Assembly: GCA_017460665.1 (NCBI GenBank)
Contig: JAFUAO010000018.1
Span: 1-60,752, forward strand
DNA length: 60,752 bases
Reading direction: 5' to 3'
Source: Ruminococcus sp.
GTDB lineage: Bacteria > Bacillota > Clostridia > Oscillospirales > Ruminococcaceae
The notes under the pieces are model-generated. The model was not told the DNA's origin. It searched no databases and worked only from the letters and a program-made list of their open reading frames with translations. Below are positions 23,482 through 31,260 of this stretch, piece by piece. A program made the position numbers and the translations under genes. Position 1 is the first letter of the stretch, and the number at the start of each line of letters is the position of its first letter.

Positions 23482-26091
23482 AAAAACACCGGAGGGGAGC
23501 TCAGCGGCTCCTCTCCGGTTTTTTAAGTCCTCCTGGGTATATTCTCTCATGGCACGCTCGGCCTCCTCCACCCTCGCACGGAGCTCCGCCGCAGGGATCC
23601 TCATGGCGCCGTTGCCCAAAATGATCATCTGCTCAAGTCCGTCAGAGGTGGCCACCAGCACACGGTGCTTCCTTGAAAGCTCGTGGGAGACACGCTCGAT
23701 GTAGCTGTCTGCGGTCTCGGACTCACGGGTGTAGACGATGCTGATCCCGCAGTATTCCTCAACCTCACGGTGCTTTCCGCTGACACGGTAGGCATCGAAG
23801 ACAAGGATCAGCTCACACCCGGCGTAGCCACGGTAGCTGCACAGCCGGTTTATCAGCTCAGCTCTGGCGGCGTCAAGGCTCTCCTGAGCGATCTTTTTCA
23901 GGTCCTCCCAGGCGAAAATAATATTGTACCCGTCCACGAGAAGGTGATCCGGACCTTCATACTCCGGCAGCTTCACCGGCTTGGAGTAGTCTGAGGGCTC
24001 CCTTTCCCGGCGGAAGGCCCGCCTTGGGTCACGATCCAGCTTTCCGTAGGTCCGCTCGAAGATCTCCGTCAGCTCCTTGTCAGAAGCCATGACCGCAGCT
24101 CCGCTCCGGGGCCTCTCACGCCTTTCCTCAGACGGTGCCTCCGGAGGATCTTCCGCCAGAGCCGAGGGCAGGTGCATATGCTCCGGCACCTGATCCCAGG
24201 GCACCACGAAGCCTGCTCCGTGGGCGCAGAACACCGAATCAGCGCTGTTTTCAAGATCTCCGGCGCAGTCGTAGCCCATGGCGCCGATGACCTCCTGAGA
24301 GTTATGGCACTCCCGGTATCCGGCGTTCACGCAGCTCAGCCGCCCTCTGCCCTTGGTGTAGCTTATGACCTGGCTCTGGTAGCCCGAGAGCTCCGAAACG
24401 GGAGCACTTCCGCAGATCAGGGAGTTTTCTCCCACGGTCTCGGGAGCGGAGAACTCCGCCGACATATGCTGTAGGTCGGCTATGGCCCGGCCGACGCACT
24501 CCGACGGCACCTCCAGCTCATAGTCATAGTAGGGCTCCAGCAGGACGCTCTCGGCGCTGCGGAGGCCCTGCCTCACCGCCCGGTAGGTGGCCTGACGGAA
24601 GTCTCCACCCTCGGTGTGCTTAAGGTGAGCCCGCCCGGAGGCCAGTGTTATGGACATATCCGTTATCGGGGAGCCGGTCAGGGCTCCCACATGGATCTTT
24701 TCTTCAAGGTGGGTCAGGATCAGTCTCTGCCAGTTCCGGTCAAGATCGTCCTCCCGGCAGGAGCTGGAAAACCGCAGGCCGCTGCCCCTTGGGAGCTCCT
24801 CCAAGATTAGGTGGACCTCGGCGTAGTGGCGCAGAGGCTCGTAGTGGCCCACGCCCTCGACCCTCCCACGGATCGTTTCCTTGTAGGCGACTGCTCCGCC
24901 GCTGAACGTTACGGACCAGCCGAAGCGCTGAGCGATCACCTGTGTCAGGACCTCCAGTTGGACCGCTCCCATCAGCTGGATATGGATCTGGCGGAGCTGC
25001 TCGTTCCACAGGATATGGAGCTGGGGATCCTCGTCCTCAAGTATCCGCATACACCGCAGGGCCTCGTGGAGATCCACGCCCTCCGGGAAGCCGATCCGGT
25101 AGCTCATGACCGGCTCCAGCACAGAGCGCTCTGAGTTGCGTATGCAGCCTATCCCCTGTCCGGCGTAGGTGCCGTCCAGCCCCGTCACAGCGCAGACCTC
25201 TCCGGCCTTTGCCAGCTCGGCGGTGCGGAACCTCTCGCCAGAATAAAACCGCAGAGAGCTGACCTTAGCGGTGATCTGTTCCCCGTCGGAACCGGTATAG
25301 CTCAGCTCGCTGCGGACCCTCAGCTCTCCGCCCATAATCTTCATGTGGGTCAGGCGGCTGCCCTTGCTGTCGTAGGAGACCTTGTAGACCTTCGCCCCGA
25401 ACTCCGGACTGCGCTGAGGCTCCCTTGTATAGCGGTCGGCGGCGGCAAGGAGCTCCTCCACGCCCTGCAATTTCAGTGCAGAGCCGAAAAAGCATGGGAA
25501 GATCCGGCGCTCCGCAATGGCCTTTGCCATGAGCTCGTCGGAGAGCTCTCCCCTTTCAAGGTACTCCTCCATCAGCTCCTCGCTCAGTGAGGCAGCCTCC
25601 TCGAAGAGCTCCTCCCCGGTCAGGGAGAAGTCCGCACACAGGGGCGAGAGCTGGCGGCGAAGCTTTTCAAGGACGGCGGAGCGGTCAGCTCCCACCAGGT
25701 CCATTTTGTTCACGAAGATGAACACCGGCACCTCGTACTTCCTCAGCAGCTTCCACAAGGTGGAGGTATGGCTCTGGACGCCGTCTGTTGCACTGATCAC
25801 CAGCACCGCATAGTCAAGGACGTGCATGGTGCGCTCGGCCTCGGCGGAAAAGTCAACGTGGCCCGGCGTGTCCAACAGGGTCAGCTTCGTTCCGCCGTAT
25901 TCCAGCTCCGCCTGATGAGCGAAGATCGTGATCCCACGGCTGCGCTCGATAGCGTCCGTATCAAGAAATGAGCTGCCCTTGTCCACTCGGCCGAGGCTCC
26001 TTATCTGCCCGGAGGTATACAGCATCGCCTCCGCTAAGGTGGTCTTTCCCGAGTCGACATGGGCGGTTATCCCAAGTGTTATAGTTTTCAT
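23473..26091 (-). CDS. TetM/EF-G-like GTPase fused to a C-terminal YacP/Rae1-like NYN nuclease domain
   Basis: An 872-residue fusion. Residues 1 to about 640 follow ribosomal protection proteins of the TetM/TetO type: AHVDSGKTT (G1), RGITI, DTPGHVDF (G3), NKMD (G4), then domain IV marks HLKHTEGGDFRQATYRAVRQ and SYTKGRGRL. After a charged Pro/Arg linker, residues 713-872 form a NYN (PIN-like) domain very like Bacillus YacP/Rae1, which cleaves mRNA in the ribosomal A site. The acidic residues are in LLVDGYNIIFAW, LILVFDAYRV, ETADSYIE and VATSDGLEQ. The start at 26091 gives the usual MKTITLG beginning. Its 3' end overlaps the pectate lyase gene by nine bases. Tetracycline resistance cannot be assumed; a translational-rescue factor is equally possible. 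Confidence 0.9.
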   Translation of the reverse strand: MKTITLGITAHVDSGKTTLAEAMLYTSGQIRSLGRVDKGSSFLDTDAIERSRGITIFAHQAELEYGGTKLTLLDTPGHVDFSAEAERTMHVLDYAVLVISATDGVQSHTSTLWKLLRKYEVPVFIFVNKMDLVGADRSAVLEKLRRQLSPLCADFSLTGEELFEEAASLSEELMEEYLERGELSDELMAKAIAERRIFPCFFGSALKLQGVEELLAAADRYTREPQRSPEFGAKVYKVSYDSKGSRLTHMKIMGGELRVRSELSYTGSDGEQITAKVSSLRFYSGERFRTAELAKAGEVCAVTGLDGTYAGQGIGCIRNSERSVLEPVMSYRIGFPEGVDLHEALRCMRILEDEDPQLHILWNEQLRQIHIQLMGAVQLEVLTQVIAQRFGWSVTFSGGAVAYKETIRGRVEGVGHYEPLRHYAEVHLILEELPRGSGLRFSSSCREDDLDRNWQRLILTHLEEKIHVGALTGSPITDMSITLASGRAHLKHTEGGDFRQATYRAVRQGLRSAESVLLEPYYDYELEVPSECVGRAIADLQHMSAEFSAPETVGENSLICGSAPVSELSGYQSQVISYTKGRGRLSCVNAGYRECHNSQEVIGAMGYDCAGDLENSADSVFCAHGAGFVVPWDQVPEHMHLPSALAEDPPEAPSEERRERPRSGAAVMASDKELTEIFERTYGKLDRDPRRAFRREREPSDYSKPVKLPEYEGPDHLLVDGYNIIFAWEDLKKIAQESLDAARAELINRLCSYRGYAGCELILVFDAYRVSGKHREVEEYCGISIVYTRESETADSYIERVSHELSRKHRVLVATSDGLEQMIILGNGAMRIPAAELRARVEEAERAMREYTQEDLKNRRGAAELPSGVFLF
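23488..23525 (+). terminator. Terminator of pectate lyase B, inside the convergent GTPase-nuclease gene
   Basis: ACCGGAG and CTCCGGT with an inner GGAGC/GCTCC stem, then TTTTTT. The hairpin lies within the last codons of the minus-strand gene. Confidence 0.85.
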
Positions 26092-26115
26092 AGCTTCTTC
26101 CATTCTCTTTCGGCT

Positions 26116-26256
26116 CTACAGGCCGTTTTTTTGCAGGAACTCCCTGAAGATCCCGGCCAGCTTATCGGGGAGCCCTGCGTACATCATGTGGTCCTCGTCT
26201 AAATAGACGTTTATCTGAGTCTGGCCCACCTTAGCGAGCCTCCCATAGTTTTCCAT
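26116..26256 (-). CDS. 46-residue small protein upstream of the GTPase-nuclease fusion
   Basis: A short ORF that starts MENYGRLAKVGQTQINVY. The longer in-frame reading of 98 residues is rejected because the promoter at 26284-26312 lies inside it and AAGGGG sits five bases before the ATG at 26256. Between promoter and the large fusion gene this is the first coding sequence, ending 24 bases before the fusion start. The protein is mixed polar with a possible amphipathic C-terminal helix (KLAGIFREFLQKNG). I do not recognise a family. It could be a leader peptide or a small partner protein. Confidence 0.65.
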   Translation of the reverse strand: MENYGRLAKVGQTQINVYLDEDHMMYAGLPDKLAGIFREFLQKNGL

Positions 26257-26283
26257 AAGATCGCCCCTTATCATTTTACTATG

Positions 26284-26312
26284 ATTATACACCGGAAGGG
26301 ACGCAAAGTCAA
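26284..26312 (-). promoter_or_regulatory. Sigma-A promoter of the small ORF and GTPase-nuclease gene
   Basis: On the minus strand TTGACT (26307-26312), a 17-base spacer and TATAAT (26284-26289), 27 bases before the small ORF. Confidence 0.85.
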
Positions 26313-26431
26313 CTCCCGGCTCGATAACGGCATTATCCGGAAAGTTTTTCTCCCTTTCCGTCACCTTTTGACGGTCTGCTGAATATAATGGAGCAAGTGC
26401 AGAAATGTACAACTACTTAAGGAGGTTCTTT

Positions 26432-27178
26432 ATGAGCGATCTCATCAATGACCGCCGGTATGCCTCGGACGGCGTCCCGGTAAGGGTGAACAGGATCTTC
26501 GACAGCTGCAGCGACAGGGACTGCCTCAGCAGCCTTCCCGTCACACTGAGCGAGGGCCCTCTCCCCGAAAACATCAACATACTCCGCAGCCGCTGCGCTC
26601 AGGTGGACAGCGTCTGCATCTCCGTAGAGCCGGTCCCATTCGACCGAGGCTTCTACCAGATCGACCTTTCGTTCACATTCAGCCTTGAGCTGCTGGGCTA
26701 TGAGCGCTCCTGCTCCGCCCCGGTGACGCTTTCCGGCACCGCCTACGCCACCAAGAGCTGCATACTCTACGGCAGCGAGTCCTCCGCAAGGATCTTCTCG
26801 TCGGCCGACAGCTCCTCCACGGAGAGCCGTGACTGCTGCCGTCGGGACGACCTGCCTGTGGCAAATGTCTCAGTTTTGGAGCCCATAGTCCTCGAAACGA
26901 AGATCGCATCGCTCTGTCCGGCGGAGGGTCCCGGTCTCCCCGAGCAAAGGGGCGTTCTGGTGACCTTAGGGCTGTTCTCCGTGGTGGAGCTCACTCGTCC
27001 GGCGGCGGTCATGGTGCCGGCGCTCAGGTACAGTATCCCCCGGAAGGAGAGCTGCTGCGACACAGAGACTCCCTGCGAGATCTTCCAGAGGCTGAAATTC
27101 CCGGAGGAGGAGTTCGATCCGCTGACGATCGAGCGCTCCGAGCAAATGGATGAGCTGCCGCCGGAGGGGCTGAGCTGA
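26432..27178 (+). CDS. Cys-rich conserved clostridial protein, probably sporulation-linked
   Basis: A 248-residue soluble protein without a signal peptide. Near the N-terminus it has RIFDSCSDRDCL, a pattern I associate with conserved uncharacterised clostridial proteins. Cysteines recur through the sequence (for example RDCCRRDD and SCCDTETPC), which would fit disulfide cross-linking in a spore coat. The start at 26432 has AAGGAGG six bases upstream and is preferred to the in-frame start nine codons earlier. It overlaps nothing and is followed two bases later by the yunB-like gene, which suggests a sporulation operon. A 6-bp palindrome (CCGTCA/TGACGG) lies upstream, with no clear sigma-A promoter, so a sporulation sigma factor could be used. 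Function unknown. Confidence 0.65.
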   Translation: MSDLINDRRYASDGVPVRVNRIFDSCSDRDCLSSLPVTLSEGPLPENINILRSRCAQVDSVCISVEPVPFDRGFYQIDLSFTFSLELLGYERSCSAPVTLSGTAYATKSCILYGSESSARIFSSADSSSTESRDCCRRDDLPVANVSVLEPIVLETKIASLCPAEGPGLPEQRGVLVTLGLFSVVELTRPAAVMVPALRYSIPRKESCCDTETPCEIFQRLKFPEEEFDPLTIERSEQMDELPPEGLS

Positions 27179-27179
27179 T

Positions 27180-27821
27180 TTGAGAAGGCGAGGCCGGGCA
27201 GAGAAAAAGCGGATCCTTCTCCGGGGAGCCGCCTGTGCCGGGGCAGTTTTGATAGCAGGAGCGGCGCTGCTCCACACTGAGCGGAAGGCCGGTCCTATCG
27301 CAAGACAGCAGGCCGAGCAGCTCGCCCGGCACACAGCCGGAGAGGTCATGAGCCGGGCGGTGGCGGAGTATCTCGATGATGAACGCTTCACCGCCTGCGA
27401 CTTTGCCGCTGTGCTCTACGATGAGGAGGGAAAGCCGGTCTCGGTGGAGGCCCTCCCCTACACGATCAACCGGGTCCAGGCGGAGCTGACGCTGGCCATA
27501 GAGAGGGGGCTCGAAGAGGCCGGGAGCGTTTCTGCAAAGATCCCGGTGGGCTCCCTTTGGAGCTCCTATCTCCTTGCCGGGAAGGGGCCCTCGGTGCGTG
27601 TCAGGATCTGTCCGGTGGGAGAGGTCTCGGTGAGGCTCCGGAGCAGCTTCACCTCCGCCGGGATCAACCAGACCTGTCACAGGATCAGCGCTGAGATCAC
27701 TGCGGAGATGTCAGCGGCTCTGCCGCTGTACAGCTTCCAGACCAGTGAGAGCTTCGAGTTTTTGCTTTGCGAGAGCGTTCTTGTGGGGGAAACTCCCCAG
27801 ATCTCGCCGTATTTGAACTAA
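27180..27821 (+). CDS. yunB: Sporulation protein YunB
   Basis: A 213-residue protein with one N-terminal transmembrane helix (about residues 11-28) and an extracytoplasmic domain. Family marks are ARQQAEQLARHT near residue 40, IPVGSLW, the PVGEVSVRLRSSF strand and the conserved SAGINQTCHRI segment, then LPLYSFQT and a terminal VGETPQISPYLN. YunB is made in the mother cell under sigma-E in Bacillus. The start is TTG at 27180, with GGAGGGG upstream inside the end of the preceding gene. It supports a spore-forming host. The tandem hairpin cluster follows. Confidence 0.88.
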   Translation: MRRRGRAEKKRILLRGAACAGAVLIAGAALLHTERKAGPIARQQAEQLARHTAGEVMSRAVAEYLDDERFTACDFAAVLYDEEGKPVSVEALPYTINRVQAELTLAIERGLEEAGSVSAKIPVGSLWSSYLLAGKGPSVRVRICPVGEVSVRLRSSFTSAGINQTCHRISAEITAEMSAALPLYSFQTSESFEFLLCESVLVGETPQISPYLN

Positions 27822-27831
27822 GATCGGGTTT

Positions 27832-27903
27832 CCAAAGGGATCACATCCCTTTGGCAGGGTCTGGGACAGAGTCCCAGCGGGAGTCTGAGGGCAGAGCCCT
27901 CAG
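27832..27903. repeat. Cluster of three consecutive perfect hairpins (intergenic palindromic repeat)
   Basis: CCAAAGGGA/TCCCTTTGG (27832-27854), CTGGGAC/GTCCCAG (27861-27877) and CTGAGGGC/GCCCTCAG (27885-27903) follow one another, the last two with AGA loops and separated by the related spacers GCAGGG and GCGGGAG. This resembles the palindromic intergenic elements scattered through Ruminococcaceae genomes. It lies just after yunB, so it may protect or end that transcript. Confidence 0.7.
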
Positions 27904-27932
27904 TGGCTTAAAGCGCCCTGCAAGGGGTGAAT

Positions 27933-27992
27933 AAAAAAACAGTCCGGGGGACTGTTTTTTTGAGGGGACGCTCTGCAAGTGAGAGCGTCCCC
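27933..27992. terminator. Bidirectional terminator plus adjacent long hairpin
   Basis: AAAAAAACAGTCC (27933-27945) pairs with GGACTGTTTTTTT (27949-27961), a perfect bidirectional terminator for yunB and the convergent ATPase gene. An 11-bp hairpin, GGGGACGCTCT with AGAGCGTCCCC (27964-27992), stands beside it. Confidence 0.9.
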
Positions 27993-28019
27993 TTGTATGG
28001 GTCTTAAGATCGTTATCCT

Positions 28020-28054
28020 CAGACCGCTTGCCGGTCTGACGATATATCAGACCG
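28020..28054. repeat. Overlapping alternative hairpins after the CtpE-like ATPase gene
   Basis: Three arms CAGACCG, CGGTCTGA and TCAGACCG allow two mutually exclusive stems (28020-28038 or 28032-28054). No T-run follows either of them closely. Confidence 0.5.
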
Positions 28055-28064
28055 GACAAGGACC

Positions 28065-30548
28065 TTATTCCACATCGATATTGATGTCGTTTTTCTCCGG
28101 GTAGGCGATACGGTCGTCCGGGTCGGGATAGTCGTTGATCCCGTCGGTGATCACCGGCGAGTCCGTTTTGCTGTGCTTCATGAAGAGCCTCCGCAGAGTC
28201 GTTATGGTCAGCGTCAGGTACCTCATCAGCGGCTCGGCGATTATGGAGAAGTCCACGCACAGCAGCACGCACTGTATGCTCATGGCGGAGATACCGAAAA
28301 AGTCGCTGAAAAAGATCATGCTCCCCACGAGCCCGGCGGCGCAGAAGATCCAGATCCCCCACTTGAAGCTGTTCATCGGACGGCTTATCCGGTACAGGAT
28401 CATCAGTCCCACAATGCTCATGAGTATGGTGGAGGCCGTGGAGATGTCGTTCTGGTCGGAGTTGAATATGTTCCCGAAGAACACCATCAGCGCCACGATG
28501 ATCGTGTTGGTAAGTCCCGCCGGCAGAGCCTTCAGCAGGATATTCGTCATGAATTTCCCCCGGATCAGGTCCTTGTTAGGGATCTGGGACAGGAAAAACG
28601 CCGGTATGCCGATCGTGAACATACTGATCAGCGAGATATGGGCCGGCTTCAGCGGATAGGTCATGCCAAGGAAAATGGTCATCACCGACATCAGCAGCGA
28701 GAAGATGTTCTTTACAAGGAACAGGCTGCCAGAGCGCTCAAGGTTATTGACCACCTTTCGGCCCTCCATGACTACATCGGGCATCTTGGAGAAGTCGCTC
28801 TCCAGCAGAACGAGCTGTGAGGCCTGAGCTGCCGCCTCGCTGCCTGAGGCCATTGCCACGGAGCAGTCTGCGTCCTTTAGGGCGAGCACGTCGTTCACTC
28901 CGTCACCGGTCATGGCAACGGTCTTGCCGGCGGCCTTGAGCGCCCGGACGAAGCTGCGCTTCTGGTCGGGAGTGACTCTGCCGAAAACGGTGTAGTTCAA
29001 AACGGCGTCCTTTACCGAGGCGTCGGTGGTAAGGGTGGAGGCGTCGATATAGTTCCCGGCATTGCGGATACCGGCCTGCTTTGCGATCTCGGAAACGGTA
29101 ACGGGATTGTCACCGGAGATCACCTTGATCTCGACCCCTTGCTCAACAAAGAAACGGAAAGTATCCGGAGCGTTCTTCCTGACGGGATTTGAAAGGATCA
29201 CAAAGCAGATCGGCTCAAATCTCTCAGTTAGGGCCTTTCCGTCGGGGATCCCGTCGTAGGAGCCGAAGGCTATTACACGGTAGCCCTTCCTGCTGCGCTC
29301 GTCGATGGTCTGGCGGTAGAGTCCGATCTGGTCCCCAAGGACGAACTCCGGCGCTCCCAGAACATAGGAGCCCTTCTCCATGGTGACGCTGCTGTACTTG
29401 AACTCAGAGGAGAAGCCGGTATAGCCAAGGATCGGATCGCCTGTAGGAGTGCGGAAGAAGTTCTTGATAGCGGTCATGGTTGCGTTATCGGCGGACTGGG
29501 CGGAGGCGAAGTCGCTGAGCAGAGACATTACCTGCTCCTCAGTGACTGTATCGTCCACGGGAAGGACCGAGTAAACCGTCATATCGTTCTCGGTGATGGT
29601 CCCGGTCTTGTCCACACACAGCACATCGACACGGGCAAGGGTCTCGATACACTTCATGTCGTGGACCAGCACCTTCCCAAGGGCAAGGCGCATGGCACTG
29701 ATGACGAGGGTGGTGCTGGCAAGGAGGAACAGTCCCTCGGGGATCATACCTATGACAGAAGCCACCATCGCCTGTATGCTCTCCTTGACGGAGATCCCGT
29801 TGACGAAGTGCTGGAGGTAGAACATACAAAGTCCGATCGGGATTATGATTATGCCGGCGATCATTACGATCTTGTTCAGGGAGCGGATCATCTCCGACTG
29901 CTCTCCCTTGCGGCTCTTTTTGGCCTGTATGGAGAGCTGTGACACATAGGAGGCAGCTCCAACACGCTCCAGCCTTGCCCGGCATTTTCCTGAGACTATG
30001 AAGCTGCCGGACATGAGCCTGTCCCCGGAGCCCTTGGCGATCTCGTCTGCCTCGCCGGTCAGGAGAGACTCGTTGGCGGAGGCGTTGCCGTCGATAACTA
30101 CGGCGTCGGCGCTGATCTGGTCTCCGGCACGGAAAACTGCGATGTCGTCCAGCACCAGATCCTTGGACAGCACGCTTACCTCCCTTCCGTCACGGATAAC
30201 GGTGGTGGTGGGAGCGTTCAGCACCGTCAGCTTGTCCAGGACACGCTTCGAGCGGAGCTCCTGTATGATACCGATGAGGGTGTTGGCTATGATGATCGGC
30301 ATGAATGTCAGGTCCCGGTAGGTCCCGGCGTAGATGATCAGGGCTGCCATTATGAGGAAGATGAAGTTGAAATAGGTGAAAACGTTGTCCGCAACGATCT
30401 CCTTCACCGACTTCGAGGGCGGCTCGGGAGGCCTGTTGTCGTAGCCTGCGCTGCGGCGCTCCTCGGCCTGTGCTGAGGTCAGTCCCATATCCGGGTCCGC
30501 AAGGATCCTTTCCGGCTCAGGCAGGATCACCGGCTCTTTTCGTTTCAT
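28065..30548 (-). CDS. P-type cation ATPase, CtpE-like
   Basis: An 827-residue membrane pump with the P-type ATPase set: LTGEAD actuator motif, DKTGT phosphorylation site near residue 314, and GDGVND hinge. The transmembrane motif is IPEGL, as in the CtpE-type group that mycobacteria use for calcium, not the CPC of copper pumps. No metal-binding N-terminal domain is present and the N-terminus is of the cation-ATPase type (GLTSAQAEERRSAGYDN). The C-terminal membrane half has about six helices, then an acidic tail. Calcium or magnesium transport is inferred from the group only. Promoter at 30582-30610. Confidence 0.9.
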   Translation of the reverse strand: MKRKEPVILPEPERILADPDMGLTSAQAEERRSAGYDNRPPEPPSKSVKEIVADNVFTYFNFIFLIMAALIIYAGTYRDLTFMPIIIANTLIGIIQELRSKRVLDKLTVLNAPTTTVIRDGREVSVLSKDLVLDDIAVFRAGDQISADAVVIDGNASANESLLTGEADEIAKGSGDRLMSGSFIVSGKCRARLERVGAASYVSQLSIQAKKSRKGEQSEMIRSLNKIVMIAGIIIIPIGLCMFYLQHFVNGISVKESIQAMVASVIGMIPEGLFLLASTTLVISAMRLALGKVLVHDMKCIETLARVDVLCVDKTGTITENDMTVYSVLPVDDTVTEEQVMSLLSDFASAQSADNATMTAIKNFFRTPTGDPILGYTGFSSEFKYSSVTMEKGSYVLGAPEFVLGDQIGLYRQTIDERSRKGYRVIAFGSYDGIPDGKALTERFEPICFVILSNPVRKNAPDTFRFFVEQGVEIKVISGDNPVTVSEIAKQAGIRNAGNYIDASTLTTDASVKDAVLNYTVFGRVTPDQKRSFVRALKAAGKTVAMTGDGVNDVLALKDADCSVAMASGSEAAAQASQLVLLESDFSKMPDVVMEGRKVVNNLERSGSLFLVKNIFSLLMSVMTIFLGMTYPLKPAHISLISMFTIGIPAFFLSQIPNKDLIRGKFMTNILLKALPAGLTNTIIVALMVFFGNIFNSDQNDISTASTILMSIVGLMILYRISRPMNSFKWGIWIFCAAGLVGSMIFFSDFFGISAMSIQCVLLCVDFSIIAEPLMRYLTLTITTLRRLFMKHSKTDSPVITDGINDYPDPDDRIAYPEKNDINIDVE

Positions 30549-30581
30549 AGCTTGCCTTCTTTCAAAAAACTATTATTATTT

Positions 30582-30610
30582 ATTATACCACAGTTTTCTG
30601 CATTAAGCAA
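30582..30610 (-). promoter_or_regulatory. Sigma-A promoter of the CtpE-like ATPase gene
   Basis: On the minus strand TTGCTT (30605-30610), a 17-base spacer and TATAAT (30582-30587), directly after the DinB-like gene. Confidence 0.75.
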
Positions 30611-30612
30611 CT

Positions 30613-31083
30613 TCAGTCCTTCGTATTTGAGTGCCAGGGCGTGAAGATCCCCTTTTCTGCGGCTGTTTGACCGTTGAGCATTCCCGTGTGGAAGGACAGA
30701 TGTCTGAACTGCATGAGGACAAGCTCCACGCGGGTGAAGCTGCACTTCTCCGGGCATTCATAGAGCATCTCGTCGGTCAGGGAGTCGATGTAGTCATAGG
30801 TCTTTTGCTCGATGCGGTCAAGGTAGCTCAGCAGCTCCTCGTCGGAAAGAACAACTGAGCAGGGCATATCCGGGTCGTCCATGCCCTCCTCATGGAAGGG
30901 CGGCTCCTCGAAAACGAAGGGGTCGATGAACCACTTGTCTGCTGAGTGCAGCGCATGGTAGGCCCACCTCCAGCAGGGCGAGCCGCAGCAGAGGGCCTCC
31001 CGGTCGTAGGTCAGGAGAGCCTCCCGAATATTGGCGAAATTTGGCCTGATGGTCTCCTTTATCATCTTACACAGCTCGTTCAT
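30613..31083 (-). CDS. DinB-like four-helix protein
   Basis: A 156-residue soluble protein with the pattern of the DinB/YfiT metal-binding four-helix bundle: WRWAYHALHSADKW near residue 38-51 and FRHLSFHTGML near residue 127-137. Together these supply three His residues for a divalent metal. Members act in thiol transfer or damage-induced roles, but most are uncharacterised. An ACGGAGG ribosome binding site precedes the ATG, and a promoter lies at 31113-31142. It is divergent from copA, and no functional link to copper is evident. Confidence 0.7.
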   Translation of the reverse strand: MNELCKMIKETIRPNFANIREALLTYDREALCCGSPCWRWAYHALHSADKWFIDPFVFEEPPFHEEGMDDPDMPCSVVLSDEELLSYLDRIEQKTYDYIDSLTDEMLYECPEKCSFTRVELVLMQFRHLSFHTGMLNGQTAAEKGIFTPWHSNTKD

Positions 31084-31112
31084 AGCTTTGACCTCCGTAA
31101 ACGTTTTATTCT

Positions 31113-31142
31113 ATCATACTCCACCTTGCCCCAATTTGTCAA
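31113..31142 (-). promoter_or_regulatory. Promoter of the DinB-like gene
   Basis: On the minus strand TTGACA (31137-31142), an 18-base spacer and TATGAT (31113-31118). Confidence 0.75.
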
Positions 31143-31199
31143 CTGGACGGGGCTCTTACCGCAATTATCGCCCGGTATGTTTCCTTAGAGCAACAATAG

Positions 31200-31228
31200 T
31201 TGAAATATCAAGATCTTTGTGATACAAT
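31200..31228 (+). promoter_or_regulatory. Promoter of the copper ATPase gene
   Basis: TTGAAA (31200-31205), a 17-base spacer and TACAAT (31223-31228). No clear CopY or CsoR operator is visible around it. Confidence 0.75.
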
Positions 31229-31260
31229 CATAGTGGAATACTATGCAAAAGGGTGATGTC

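Noticed and set aside
23473-26091. Acquired tetracycline resistance gene
   Set aside because: The fused nuclease domain and chromosomal context argue against simply calling it tet(M/O/W); resistance cannot be inferred from the sequence.
27822-28064. CRISPR array
   Set aside because: The repeats are palindromes of different sequence without uniform spacers.
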